This document shows positions 45,205 to 55,469 of a stretch of 64,000 nt of DNA, piece by piece; position 1 is the first letter of the stretch; every line of letters begins with the position of its first letter. Source of the DNA: Clarireedia homoeocarpa (Eukaryota; Ascomycota; Leotiomycetes; Helotiales; Rutstroemiaceae); assembly GCA_001465935.1 (NCBI GenBank), contig LNKV01000025.1:143609-207608 (forward strand). The letters are read 5' to 3'. The position numbers and the translations under genes were made by a program. The notes under the pieces are model-generated. The model ran no database searches, was not told the origin of the DNA, and worked only from the letters and a program-made list of their open reading frames with translations.

Positions 45205-48200
45205 TCATCTAACCAACCCCGTATCTTCCGAACTACTCCCCCTCGCCCTCCCACCCCTAAACCCCACCCCCGGCACCCTCCACCTCAATGCCAAACTACT
45301 AACCACCACACTAACACTACTCGCCGCCATCGCTAAACTTGCCCACACCGGATCCAATCTCACATGTTCCCCCCCGCTGCCACTCCTCAACGGATACAAC
45401 ACTCCGGCCGCCACCGGCACCGCCACAACATTATACACCAATGCCCACGCGAAATTAAATTTAATTCTTCTAAACACCAATTTACTAAGATCGAGCAGCG
45501 TAACCAGGGCATTGAGATCGCTTCCCACTAGCACGAATTCCGCCGACGAGATGGCGATATCGCTTCCTGAGCCGATTGCTATCCCTACGTCTGCGACCGT
45601 GAGTGCGGGGGAATCGTTGATGCCGTCACCGACCATGGCGACGGTGGCGCGTTTGGTTGTGCGGGAGAAGGAAGAGGGTTTTGAGGGGAGGGATTTCTGG
45701 AGATAGGAGATCTTGTCTGCTTTTTGGGAAGGTAGGACGCCGGCGATGATGTTTGAAGGGGGGATGCCGACTTGGATGCCGATGGCGACGGCGGTGGTTT
45801 GGTTGTCGCCGGACAGCATCCAGATGTCGGCGCCGCGGGAGCGGAGGGAGGAGATGATTTGTGGTGCTTCGGGACGGATGGGGTCGGAGATGGAGAGGAG
45901 GAAGACGAGGTGGTAGAATTTAGGAGGGGAGGATGATGTAAAGGGGGAAATGGCGGCGAGGGCGATGGATTTTCCGGCGTTTTTCCATTCTTCGATGAGG
46001 TCTTGAGAGGAAAGAGGGATGTTAACGTGGTGAGTTTTCATCATGGCTTCGTTGCCGATGATGAATGAGATTAGGGTGGAGTTGATTGTGAAAGTAGCTT
46101 TCATGCCATGACCGGGGATTTCTTCAATATCTTCCGCTTCAAGATTGCGAATTTCTTTGCTGGAGCAAAATGATGTGATGGCTTTGGCGATGGTATGACT
46201 GCTGTTTGCTTCAACTGCTTTGGTCATGCCGAGGATTTTCTTCTTTTGATCACTACCAAGTATGTTGTCGACGGGAATTAATTCAGAATCGGTAACAGTA
46301 GGTTCGCCTCCTACCGTCAAAGTACCAGTTTTATCAAAGACGATACAGTCAAGTTTACTAGCTTTTTCGAAAGCTTCTCCGCCTCCTTTGACTAGGATTC
46401 CATTTTGAGCTGCAAGGCCACCTCCAACGAAGAGCGCAGTTGGAGCAGCAAGAGCCAATCCACATGGACATGCAACGACGAATACAGCGATAGCAAATTG
46501 AAGAGACCATGCAGTCCAGCCTCCGGTATTTGTACCAAGATATTCTCTAGGCAATGCGCCTGATACACCCAAAGAAAGCCAAACAATCCAGGTAAGAATT
46601 GCGATCAAGGTGATGGAGGGTACGAAATAACCAGTCAGAGTATCCGCGATACGTTCCATAGGTGCTCTTCTCGTCTGTCCTTCTCGAACAGCTTTCACTA
46701 TCTGGTCAAGCATTGATGATCCGGCGACGCCAGTAATCTTAACAGAGACTGGAAATTCTTTGTTGACGGTTCCCGAAAAGACTTCATCCCCAGGACCTTT
46801 CTTTATCAACTTCGATTCTCCCGTCAAGCTTGATTCGTCGAACCTAGTTTCGCCTTGAATGATTGTTCCGTCGCATGCAGGAGATCCTCCATGTAAAACT
46901 TTGATAATGTCGCCAAATTCTAGTAGGTCAACATTGACGCTCCGGATGGATTCTCCTTGATTTCCAGTGACAACTTCCTCGCCCGTGATAAGATCATCAT
47001 CTACTGTTGAACTCTCACCTACATTTGATTCAACAAGGAGAGCTTCTGTAGGCCGCAGTTTTCCTAACATCGTAACAGCATCGCCGGTCTTCGACTTACT
47101 GTATGCTTCAATGAGACGACCGACTAGTAAGAAGAAAGTTAGGAAGACGACAGAGTCGAAGTAGAAGGAGTTTTCATCAGCAATAAACTCTGGGTGAGCC
47201 GCTGCGGCAATTAATTGAGCTACCGAAGATAAATAGGCAATTGTTGTTCCCAAAGACATTAGCATATTCATGCTACCGAAACGATAGAACCTCTGTAAGA
47301 TTGGTGTTTTGCTTCCAGGTCTCCACATTGATCGAACCTCTTTTAGAGCTCGCCTATGGAAGACATCAGCGCATAATATATAGACTGGTGTCGCCATGAC
47401 GAAAAGTGCCCATTGTGCACGACTAACGCCAGCTTGGAGAGGCTCCATAAGGTATTTTCTAGCGGGATTGGATTTCGATACCAGGCTCATGAAGACGATG
47501 CCAATGATCAGTGTAGGAATGGCGGTTACGAAAGTAACTATTACTCGGGCTAGTAAACGCGACTGTTCTCGTTTGTGGATCATTCGAGATCGTTCTTCAA
47601 GCGTAGGCGGATGATAAATAGAAGCATCGAACGATTGCTCGATAGCCGAGATTTTAGCTAATATCTGTCTGATTGTGAAAGACGGTGCCTCCGGGACGTA
47701 GCTTATTCTCATGATGGGGTCCTCGATGGATATTTCTTTCTCGATCGTAATTCGATCACCAAACGTTTCAAGACTAGACTTGATTCGTTGAGGACAGTGA
47801 CCACAAAACATACCCCCCACCTCAATCTCGACCGTTCTCAAAATCTTTTGTTCTTTCTGCGAAAGTGACTTGAGGTCTACGACACTGTCCAAAGTTGCAT
47901 CATATCCAATATCCTCAATTGCCTCCACAATATCCATCTTATGCTCATCTCCTTCGAAATCAACAGTAGCACTATTTGAGATGAGATTGACAACCACATC
48001 CTTGACCCAGGGCTTCTTCTTCAACTCCTCGACGATTGTGTTGGCGCATGAAGCACACGTCATCCCACCGACAGCCAACGATGCTCGATAGCCACTATCG
48101 GATGATATGGAATCAATGACGACCAAAGGACCGGATTGTGTTTCGGACATATTCTTTCCTCCTGGACCATCGTTCCCATGACTACTGCTGCCGTTGGCAC

Positions 48201-48747
48201 GTGATTGTTCAGACACCGAAATTAAAGGTAGATTCTTCGGCTGGACTCGCTTTCCAGCAGCTTCTTGTCTACATATATCGCAATTTTCCAAGTGCCGAGT
48301 AACCCGTGTGACTGTAGCCTTGCTCGGTGCTTTATTGCTCGGTGTCCAACGCTGTAAGAACTGGTCCAGGTATCCGATATCAGGGTCGTGCTCTATGTGC
48401 GACTTGGCAACGGATCCGCCATTATCCTCTGATGTTACATCGCATACATCAAAACCTTCCAACTGCAGAGCTGCCCGAATATCCTTAGTTGACAAATTTC
48501 TATCATGTTGGACAGTAACCCAAGATGAGACGAGCGATGGTGCAACGGATACCGGTCGGGGATTAAGGTCGTAGAGAATCTCTTGAATGCGTGATACGCA
48601 TGAGGGACAATGCAGATTCGATAATAAATAGGATGTTGTGACCAGTGGCCTATTTGTGTTTCGTGTAACGGGTATATCCATCTTGCCAACTTCCTCTGAA
48701 TTGATGATGCTACTGGAGAAATCGTCGTTGTTCGTTGGAACTGACAT
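45205..48747 (-). CDS. Heavy-metal (copper-type) P1B ATPase
   Basis: An intronless 1180-aa P-type ATPase that exports or compartmentalises copper-like ions at the cost of ATP. Three N-terminal metal-binding modules carry HCPSCVSRI (about residue 50), GMTCASCANT (about 228) and GMFCGHCPQR (about 312); a Cys/His stretch NCDICRQEA lies between the first two. The membrane metal site is CPC in VACPCGLALAAPT (about 759). The phosphorylation motif is DKTGTLT (about 803), and the hinge is GDGINDSPAL (about 1040). Eight membrane segments are expected and visible. The combination with CPCGLAL resembles the detoxification (CrpA-like) branch more than the secretory Ccc2 type, but that is inference. The long intron-free frame contrasts with its intron-rich neighbours. 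Confidence 0.93.
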   Translation of the reverse strand: MSVPTNNDDFSSSIINSEEVGKMDIPVTRNTNRPLVTTSYLLSNLHCPSCVSRIQEILYDLNPRPVSVAPSLVSSWVTVQHDRNLSTKDIRAALQLEGFDVCDVTSEDNGGSVAKSHIEHDPDIGYLDQFLQRWTPSNKAPSKATVTRVTRHLENCDICRQEAAGKRVQPKNLPLISVSEQSRANGSSSHGNDGPGGKNMSETQSGPLVVIDSISSDSGYRASLAVGGMTCASCANTIVEELKKKPWVKDVVVNLISNSATVDFEGDEHKMDIVEAIEDIGYDATLDSVVDLKSLSQKEQKILRTVEIEVGGMFCGHCPQRIKSSLETFGDRITIEKEISIEDPIMRISYVPEAPSFTIRQILAKISAIEQSFDASIYHPPTLEERSRMIHKREQSRLLARVIVTFVTAIPTLIIGIVFMSLVSKSNPARKYLMEPLQAGVSRAQWALFVMATPVYILCADVFHRRALKEVRSMWRPGSKTPILQRFYRFGSMNMLMSLGTTIAYLSSVAQLIAAAAHPEFIADENSFYFDSVVFLTFFLLVGRLIEAYSKSKTGDAVTMLGKLRPTEALLVESNVGESSTVDDDLITGEEVVTGNQGESIRSVNVDLLEFGDIIKVLHGGSPACDGTIIQGETRFDESSLTGESKLIKKGPGDEVFSGTVNKEFPVSVKITGVAGSSMLDQIVKAVREGQTRRAPMERIADTLTGYFVPSITLIAILTWIVWLSLGVSGALPREYLGTNTGGWTAWSLQFAIAVFVVACPCGLALAAPTALFVGGGLAAQNGILVKGGGEAFEKASKLDCIVFDKTGTLTVGGEPTVTDSELIPVDNILGSDQKKKILGMTKAVEANSSHTIAKAITSFCSSKEIRNLEAEDIEEIPGHGMKATFTINSTLISFIIGNEAMMKTHHVNIPLSSQDLIEEWKNAGKSIALAAISPFTSSSPPKFYHLVFLLSISDPIRPEAPQIISSLRSRGADIWMLSGDNQTTAVAIGIQVGIPPSNIIAGVLPSQKADKISYLQKSLPSKPSSFSRTTKRATVAMVGDGINDSPALTVADVGIAIGSGSDIAISSAEFVLVGSDLNALVTLLDLSKLVFRRIKFNFAWALVYNVVAVPVAAGVLYPLRSGSGGEHVRLDPVWASLAMAASSVSVVVSSLALRWRVPGVGFRGGRARGSSSEDTGLVR

Positions 48748-48863
48748 TCTGACTGATGGGGAGTGCCTTTCAGCCTAGTAAGACAAGGCGTTCTTGCTGG
48801 GTGAAGGGTTGGCAGGAAAGTAAGGAACGACAGACGTTATAAAGTTTTGAGGATAGAGGCCTT

Positions 48864-48908
48864 ATAAGAGATCTGAAGGTAAGAGATCTGAAGGTAAGAG
48901 ATCTGAAG
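48864..48908. repeat. 15-bp tandem repeat, 3 copies
   Basis: TAAGAGATCTGAAGG is repeated three times in the promoter of the ATPase gene. Confidence 0.85.
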
Positions 48909-49220
48909 GTAGGAAAGAAAGATCCAAGGAAATATTCGAGAAAGACCTACGAAGAATCCGCATAATCCTAAAATATTAGAAATCTCAAGCGTGTTGTCAT
49001 CAAATGTGGCAATCACCGCACAAAAAGCTCAAAACACGCACAAACCGCGCAGAAGCATAAGGGTATCCCTGTCAAGATAGAACTAATAAGGCATGTAAGC
49101 GGCGGGTGCACAACGCGCTGCCGCCAAATTTGCAACCACTGATAGGTATCGTCAAGACACATTGGACATGAAGAATTAATTCATCGAGCGAAGCCGTGCC
49201 ACAACGAACCCGTGATAGAA

Positions 49221-49252
49221 GTGGTTGTGGTTGTGGTTGTGGTTGTGGTTGT
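49221..49252. repeat. (GTGGTT)n microsatellite, about 5 copies
   Basis: Perfect hexamer repeat, about 480 bp upstream of the ATPase start. Confidence 0.9.
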
Positions 49253-49372
49253 TGATGTCTTGCACGTGCACTTGGTTCGTGGATTACTGATAAGCATTGC
49301 CCCACGTGTCTCTAAGCCCAGTGAATACTAGCGTCACAGCGTGATCGGCCGATAAATATCCGCTCCTCCGAC

Positions 49373-49530
49373 TACCAGTGGGACTAACTATCTGACCAGC
49401 TCCAGATTTCTGGTAGTTCAAGTTATGAGATCTAGACATTGAGAACTTATATTTGATTGTACAAGAACTTACATCTGATTGTACAAGTGGAATTCGGACA
49501 TCAAGAACTCATATATACACTTCCAAAAAG
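49373..49530. mobile_element. MITE-like element, copy 3 (one end missing)
   Basis: Left end TACCAGTGGGACTAACTATC matches the family, followed by CTGACCAGCTCCAGATTTCTG and interior blocks with ACATTGAGAACTTATAT, ACATCTGATTGTACAAGTGG and ATATACACTTCC. No right terminal repeat was found, so it is truncated. Confidence 0.65.
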
Positions 49531-50202
49531 ATGCCTTGTCCCCATCTGCTTCTCCGTATGCAAGGGACCACAGACCGGAAAAATATGCCAGCTGATATAT
49601 CGGATGCAACTCAACCTTGCACGTTCTATAGTACAAAATGTTTTGACACTCGAACTTAAGTTAATCAAATCAATAGATCGATCATACGGACATATTTGTC
49701 CAATGACCCTCATATGGTCAAACTATGAATGTGTCTCTCTGCTTCGATGCACTTAGTGTTAAATGTCCTGCTTAATAAGATCTTTCTCGGCTGCCCATGA
49801 TCTACGCTTCTCTACATATCACAGCTAGAGTAACCCAAGGGACATTTTATATAAAATAGGAAATGTAGACCACAGCGCCGTAGACCGACGAATGAGTCGG
49901 CGGAGCTAATGTTTCCGATACCCCACAACCAGCCTTAGCATTCAACCAATGCTGCTGCCTATATGCATATGGACCCAAAAAAAGCGCCATTCAAAGGGCG
50001 TTGGTAGGGCGCGGGATGCAGCGTGTCGATAGAAGCGAAGATTGAGCATTAGATTAGTACACATCAAGATATTGTAGCATGATGTCCGCATATCGTATCG
50101 TATTAGCTGAATAGAGACAGTTAAGTTAGAGAAGACTGACATATAAGAAGACTGCTCCAGCTTGTATCATTCTCATGGGTCTCACTGTGTCAAGTCAATA
50201 AA

Positions 50203-51622
50203 ATGGCAGGATTACATCTTTCCAAGAGCTCTCAAACAGCCGATCTTTATGGTGACATAGATGGAGCCGCGTTGCGAAAAGCTGCAGACTCATCTCTCAT
50301 ACGATATGGAGGTAGCTTCTCGCCCGACATAATCGTCCGCGCAGAGGGTGTCTACATCTACACGGCTGACGGTCGGAAGATCATCGACTTCACCTCCGGA
50401 CAGATGAGTTGTCTTGTTGGGCATGGCCATCCAGAGATCGTCGAAACCATTACCAATCATGCCGCAAAACTTGATCACTTGTTTAGCGGTATGCTTAGTC
50501 CACCGGTGGTACATCTTGCTCAGAAATTAACGGCTTTAACTCCACCTGGACTCGACCGAGCAATGTTCCTGAACACCGGAGCCGAATCCAACGAAGCGGC
50601 GATTAAGATGGCCAAGTTGTACACGGGAAAGTATGAGATAGTCGGCTTGGTCTCGAGTTGGCATGGTATGACAGGTGCTGCAACTGCTTCGTCGTATTAT
50701 GCTGGCAAAAGTGGTTATGGGCCTTGTGTATGTTCCCAAATCCCCATCAATGTTGAAGAACTTGAGCTGATTGATCTAGATTCCCGGCAATCTCATTTTG
50801 CCATCTCCAAACGCATATCGATCAATCTTTCGTCATGCAGACGGCTCGTATGACTGGGAGACGGAATTGAATTATGGATGGAATCTAATCGACCAACAGT
50901 CGCGCGGGTCCCTCGCTGCGGTCATCATCGAGCCCATTCTCAGTTCTGGTGGTATGCATGAGTTGCCGAAAGGGTACATGAAGGCGATGAAAAAGCACTG
51001 CGAGAAACGCGGTATGCTGCTTATTGTCGATGAAGCGCAGACGGCCATTGGTAGATCTGGATCAATGTTTGCAATCGAGCACGACGAATGTACACCAGAT
51101 ATTCTGACATTGAGCAAGACCTTAGGTAATGGGCTACCGTTCTCGGCAGTTATAACGTCGGCAGAGATCGAGGAGACCTGCTTCAAACGTGGCTACCTCT
51201 TCTATACTACGCATGTCAACGATCCGTTGCCCGCTGCTGTCGGTCTGAAGGTTCTCGAAATTGTAGTCCGAGACAACCTCGTCGAGCGTTCACGCGTCGC
51301 TGGACTGAAGCTGAAAGCAGCATTAGAGGATCTAAAGAGCAAATATGCATGCATCGGAGACGTAAGGGGAAGGGGACTTATGGCAGGTCTCGAGATTGTT
51401 GGTGATCGCATAACAAAGTCGTCAGCGCCCAAGCTGGGTAATGCACTTGGTGCACGATTTGATGAGCTTGGTATTTCTGCGAATTTGACCACTGTCGAAT
51501 CCTTTGGAGGAGTGTTTCGCATGGCCCCTCCAATCACCATTACTGACGAGGAGCTGGATGATGGGATACGTATCATCCAAGAAGCTTTCAGGACTACACC
51601 TGGTACAATGCCAATTAGTTAG
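50203..51622 (+). CDS. 2,2-dialkylglycine decarboxylase-like PLP enzyme (class III aminotransferase)
   Basis: A fold-type I PLP enzyme. The closest family I recognise decarboxylates dialkylglycines such as 2-aminoisobutyrate and transfers the amino group. Exons 50203-50727 and 50780-51622 (52-nt intron) give 455 aa; the junction rebuilds GPCIPGNLILPSPNAYRSIF. Residues typical of that family are visible: Gln in DFTSGQMSC, Ser-Gly loop NTGAESNEAA, WHGM, EPILSSGG, the Asp in DEAQT that holds the PLP ring, the PLP Lys in LSKTLGNGLP, TTHVNDPLPAAVG and Arg in FRMAPP. No targeting signal is evident. It sits at the edge of the NRPS-like cluster, so it may make or degrade an unusual amino acid or amine used there. 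A general omega-transaminase role cannot be excluded. Confidence 0.9.
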
Positions 51623-51934
51623 CTCTTGTATCAATTCAAAGCTGGATGTAATCAATGGCAATAATTGCGCGTGTAGACCTCTCCTATTTAGGAATATAGC
51701 GATATAAACCGCGATGTAAATGGCTTTTGTCTACGGTTCTTAATGATGGTACTGTAGTTCTAGGCGATCGCGGGCGCGATGCGCAAGCCCGGGCATGTGC
51801 GCCTACTGTAGCCTTTCCGCTAGACCCACTACGCGCTATTTTCTAAAGTCCTCTCTCTGTGAATACAGTCGCAAAAGAGCGATGTTGTCTGCCAATTGTA
51901 GGAACCAGGTCCTCACATCAACTCTAACAAGTAA
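51623..51934. other. Short intergenic region, possible breakpoint
   Basis: Includes a locally GC-rich, palindrome-prone patch at about 51762-51835 (GATCGCGGGCGCGATGCGC), which is unlike the AT-rich surroundings. It lies just before the truncated amidohydrolase. Confidence 0.4.
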
Positions 51935-52759
51935 ATGATAAACATTGTTAAGTGTTGTGGGATTATTGCAGCCCATCTAAAGTTATGCGTTCAGAAGCAT
52001 GCTAATAAGCGCAGTAACATCATAGAAGAAAGGCCTTCATCGGTGGCGGGGCAGCCAACTGTTGAATCACGACATGCGTGCTGCGAGATGCTACGGGAAG
52101 CTGTCATATTCGGCGAACCGTCCGAGCATAAACTAGTTCTCGGCCACAAAGATGCATTAGTATATGAGATCACTGCCTACGGGAAAGCTGCTCACAGCTC
52201 GTATCCGGAGCTGGACATCAACGCGAACAGTATGTTGATACGGGTACTTACAGCAATTGACACAATGGAATTACCTGGAAGTGATAAGCTGGGCGATACA
52301 ACCACAGACATAGGCGTGATTCGGGGAGGCGTTGCAATGAATATAATTCCGGCAAAGGCATCAGCTACTGTGTTGACAAGATTGGCCACCGGAACACCTG
52401 AAGAGGTAATGACTAAGATTAAAGCAGTGATTGAAAGCGTTGAATTCGAGGAAGGTAAAGTTGAGGTGACGTTCGGGCATCGATTTGCCCCTGTCGACTG
52501 CGATGTAGATATTGATGGTATGTAGCACGAATACTTGGTAGTAGAAAGCCTTACTGGTAAGTTCATTCTAGGCTTCGAGACAGCTATCAAACAAGGGGGG
52601 ACCGATATGCCGAATTTGAAAGGAGAACAAAAACGTTACATGTATGGGCCTGGCTCAGTCCTCTCAGCACATTCAGATCACGAGTGCCTGACTGTGGATA
52701 ATCTTGTCAGGGGAGCGGATGATTACAAGGTCATCATCAAGAGTCTACTCGATCGATGA
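51935..52759 (+). pseudogene. M20 family amidohydrolase/deacetylase, N-terminal half missing
   Basis: Two exons (ending 52517; starting 52572, 54-nt intron) encode the lid/dimerisation part and C-terminus of an M20 metallopeptidase-like enzyme (ArgE/acetylornithine deacetylase type). Visible: FGEPSEHKLVLGHKDAL, GKAAHSSYPELDINANSM, VIRGGVAMNIIPAKA, then TDMPNLKGEQKRYMYGPGS and AHSDHECLTVDNL. These match the second half of the family. The first half, with the His-x-Asp, Asp/Glu and Glu metal ligands, is absent: upstream sequence (before about 52090) has no family similarity. The open frame from 51935 therefore codes for a protein that lacks most of the active site. Likely a truncated remnant. 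Confidence 0.78.
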
Positions 52760-52784
52760 GTATGGCAGGGATACTTTGTAAGAG

Positions 52785-52909
52785 TACCAGTGGGTGCACT
52801 AACTATCCGACAAATTTGTCATTTCTGATTTATTTATTTATTTCTTATTATACTACTTGCATGTCTGATGGGACAAGTGAAGTTTGGACATTAAGAACTC
52901 ATCTATGTA
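52785..52909. mobile_element. MITE-like element, copy 4
   Basis: Left end TACCAGTGGGTGCACTAACT and CCGACAAATTTGTCATTTCTG match the family, followed by the TTTATTTATTT block seen also in copy 5 and GTTTGGACATTAAGAACTCAT. It lies between two convergent genes. Its last part overlaps the final codons and stop (52899-52901) of the monooxygenase gene. The right terminal repeat is missing. Confidence 0.65.
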
Positions 52910-54950
52910 AGTCAAGGAAAAATGCATCTACCATATCAACATCCTCCAAACCACAAATCAAACTTACATAACCATCTGGACGCAAAATCACGACACATCC
53001 ATCCTCACTATTAATGCCACACCATTCATAAAGATGTCCATGGCCATCATGGTAACTTTCATCATCGGCATAGACCCTCCAATAGTCCCAGCCATCATTG
53101 TCTGACCAAGGACGGAACATTTCATGGAGGTCCATAAGCTCTATTTGACTTCGTTTCGCGTTATGGATAGTGATGGTTTCAAGTCCCGAGTCGCTCAGTC
53201 GCCCTTGAGCTCGAGAAGGCTCCGCTCCCAGTCCAGTAGCAGCTAGCCACTTTCCAAACTGCTCTAATCTCGAAAATGGTCTTGCTTTAGATATATCACC
53301 AGGGAAGACTAGGATACGAAATCTTCCATCTGAAGTAAATCGATGATGCGCCGTGATAGGTACGCCGTCCGACTGATTCACCATTTGGAAGTCGGGTATC
53401 CGCATACCGGGAGCGAGGTTAGTGGCAAATTTGTTTCGTGTTGCTAGAGCTTCAGGTTTAACAACTAGCGAAGGACAATACTGTATACCGATTCCCGTGG
53501 TAAATTTCATGGCCTGGAGATACGCTTCTAGGAAACCATCATGACCAATGTCGAGTTTTGCAAACAGTTTCAGATATTTCTGATCGAATGAGATAAGTTT
53601 TTCTGCTATTGGTTTTCGCTCTTGTTCGTAAGTTGCAAGTAGTGACCTAGAAGATTTCTGTTCCAGACAGAAGCGCAACTTCCAACCAATGTTATATGCT
53701 ACTCCAGTAAGTACGGTTCTACTCGTAAGAGGAATATGCTTACCATCTTGAATACTGGTATTCATGCCCTGCCCCGCCTTAGGCGAGTGAGTATCTGAAA
53801 CTATTAGTAAAATTGACAACAAAATAGATAGAATAAACATACGAACAGCATCCCCAGCAAGAAATACTCTTTCATGCCTAGAGAACTCATCCGCAACCCT
53901 TTGCCCAACACGATATGCTGACCACCATACTACAGACCCTGCTTTCATGGAATATGGCGCCATGATGGTACTAGCAGCATCGACGATATCTTCCACCGTC
54001 AGTCCTTTACTTTCCAAAGCAGCAGCAGCATCTGGTCTGACGCCATCTATCGCGACGTAAAAGCGAACAAGCTTATCTTCGCGGGGTACTCCCATAATGG
54101 TGCCGACAGCCGAATGAACCACAAATACTTTGCGAATGTCCGGGAAGTCTGTCTTAGGTACCATATCCATAACACCTGGCACATGTTAGTCGCCTGCCCA
54201 TCAACAAAAATGAAGCATGAGCAACATACCCCATGTTGAATCTGCTAGGTCTCCAATAAACGATATTCCGAGCTGTTTTCTGGTCCAGCTATGGGCGCCA
54301 TCACATCCGATGACATATTTTGCTTGGATTGTTTCTCGGACTGCATTTTCCCCCTCACTAAGTAATGATACCTCAAAAGGATAAGCATCGGCATCGTGGA
54401 CGGATTCAACGTCAATTTTCATATCAATTGGCTCCGTTTGCCACGATACCTGAACACTGCCATGCTTTTGGATATTCGATAGCATATGATGTTCGATTCG
54501 GCCTAGAATACATGAATTTTCTTGCTCGGAACCGTAGTGTCTTGATCATACCTTGGTGTAACGATATCTCTCGTGGTTTCCTCAGTTCAGGAGTGCGATC
54601 TGGGATTGTCATAGATCGAGACAGCTTTCCCGTCTCATCCACATTCCACAGCACAACTTCTTCAACTCTATGTGCTTCGTTACGTATAGCATCACCAATC
54701 CCGAAAGTATCGAGCACTTCGAGCGAGATGCTCTTGAGCCCGTCCGCTTTTCCGGTCTCAACTATTCCGGACTTTTTATCAATTAGCCGGACGGAGAGGC
54801 TGCTACCGTTGAAACAATTTGCAGCTGTGAGTCTTGAGTTCCAATTAGCTCACAGTGTCTTTGGATGAAAGGATAAGAACTCCACTCCACATACCCAGCG
54901 GGACCTGCTCCGATGATGAGCACATCAACTTTTGGCATAGTTTTGGTCAT
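52899..54950 (-). CDS. FAD-dependent monooxygenase (phenol 2-monooxygenase family)
   Basis: A flavin hydroxylase that oxygenates aromatic substrates with NAD(P)H. Exons 54895-54950, 54552-54832, 54230-54502, 53843-54175, 53744-53794 and 52899-53698 give 597 aa. Two introns (45 and 48 nt) have lengths divisible by three, so frames read through them. Motifs: FAD-binding VLIIGAGPAGLTAA at the N-terminus, YVIGCDGAHSWTRKQLG (DG motif), and the junction-built FLAGDAVHTHSPKAGQGMNT (GD motif) with SIQDAYNIGWKL. The C-terminal thioredoxin-like domain of this family follows (FRILVFPGD), ending VILRPDGYVSLICGLED. Within the cluster it probably hydroxylates an aromatic ring; the actual substrate is unknown. 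The stop codon lies in a MITE remnant. Confidence 0.92.
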
Positions 54951-55469
54951 GTTGAATTAAGCTCAAGTAATTATCAAGGTGTATGCTTGAAGCTGGATAC
55001 GGTGACTTGGGGTCATTTTTATTCGTATTATTATGTAATATGTCTTCGTACTGAGAACAGATTCTGAAGTAGGGGCTCGCCAAGCTCCGCTATTCAGGGT
55101 TGAAAATAAGGTGTAGGTTAGGCAAAAGACCACACCGAATTATTCGGGGTGCCGAAACCGATTAAACCCTTAGGCTAGGGCCTAACACAATTCTCGTGAA
55201 TAAAATGCGGAAAGGCCTAATTTTAGGTACAACAGGGTGCGTCGTGGTGGGCTCGGGCCTAATCGCTACCGAGTGAGATCAATTCTACAGTAGAGTGATT
55301 ACACTTTGAACCACAAGTTAGTAACAACAATGCACGCGGAGATCCAGTAGAATGAGACTATTCGTCATAAGTTGAGCTGCTCATCTAGAATCTAGAAAAA
55401 TTTATCTCTTCGTGATTCTTGATCAGTACCTACCTGTTCACTGTTTCACATCCATTTCTGTACAACAAA
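54951..55469. promoter_or_regulatory. Bidirectional promoter, monooxygenase / A-T NRPS-like
   Basis: 519 bp between divergent starts. At 55135-55156 two overlapping inverted repeats occur: CCGAATTATTCGG (CCGAA-N3-TTCGG) and TTCGGGGTGCCGAA (TTCGG-N4-CCGAA). CGG/CCG repeats of this kind are the usual targets of Zn2Cys6 dimers, and the cluster has such a regulator at 63920. Confidence 0.6.
55135..55156. promoter_or_regulatory. Candidate Zn2Cys6 binding site, CCGAA-N3-TTCGG
   Basis: The same CCGAA-N3-TTCGG architecture recurs in the transporter promoter at 60629-60641. A third half-site (TTCGG-N4-CCGAA overlap) extends this one. Confidence 0.5.

Larger units (their letters stand above)
48748..50202. 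other. Intergenic region with repeats and a MITE copy
   Basis: Contains the ATPase promoter, two short tandem arrays and MITE copy 3. Upstream of the aminotransferase there is TATAAG at about 50142 and an inverted CCGAC-N6-GTCGG at 49885-49900. No gene. Confidence 0.5.

Noticed and set aside
45131..45706. 191-codon plus-strand frame
   Set aside because: It is antisense to the strongly supported P-type ATPase C-terminus.
52899..54182. Reading the monooxygenase through its 45- and 48-nt introns
   Set aside because: Retention would split the conserved GDAVHTHSPKAGQG and SIQDAYN motifs, while splicing restores both exactly.
55419..55469. Upstream in-frame ATG of the A-T enzyme as start
   Set aside because: It would add a hydrophobic 17-residue lead not expected for a cytosolic NRPS-like protein; ATG 55470 has a better context (ACAAAATGG).
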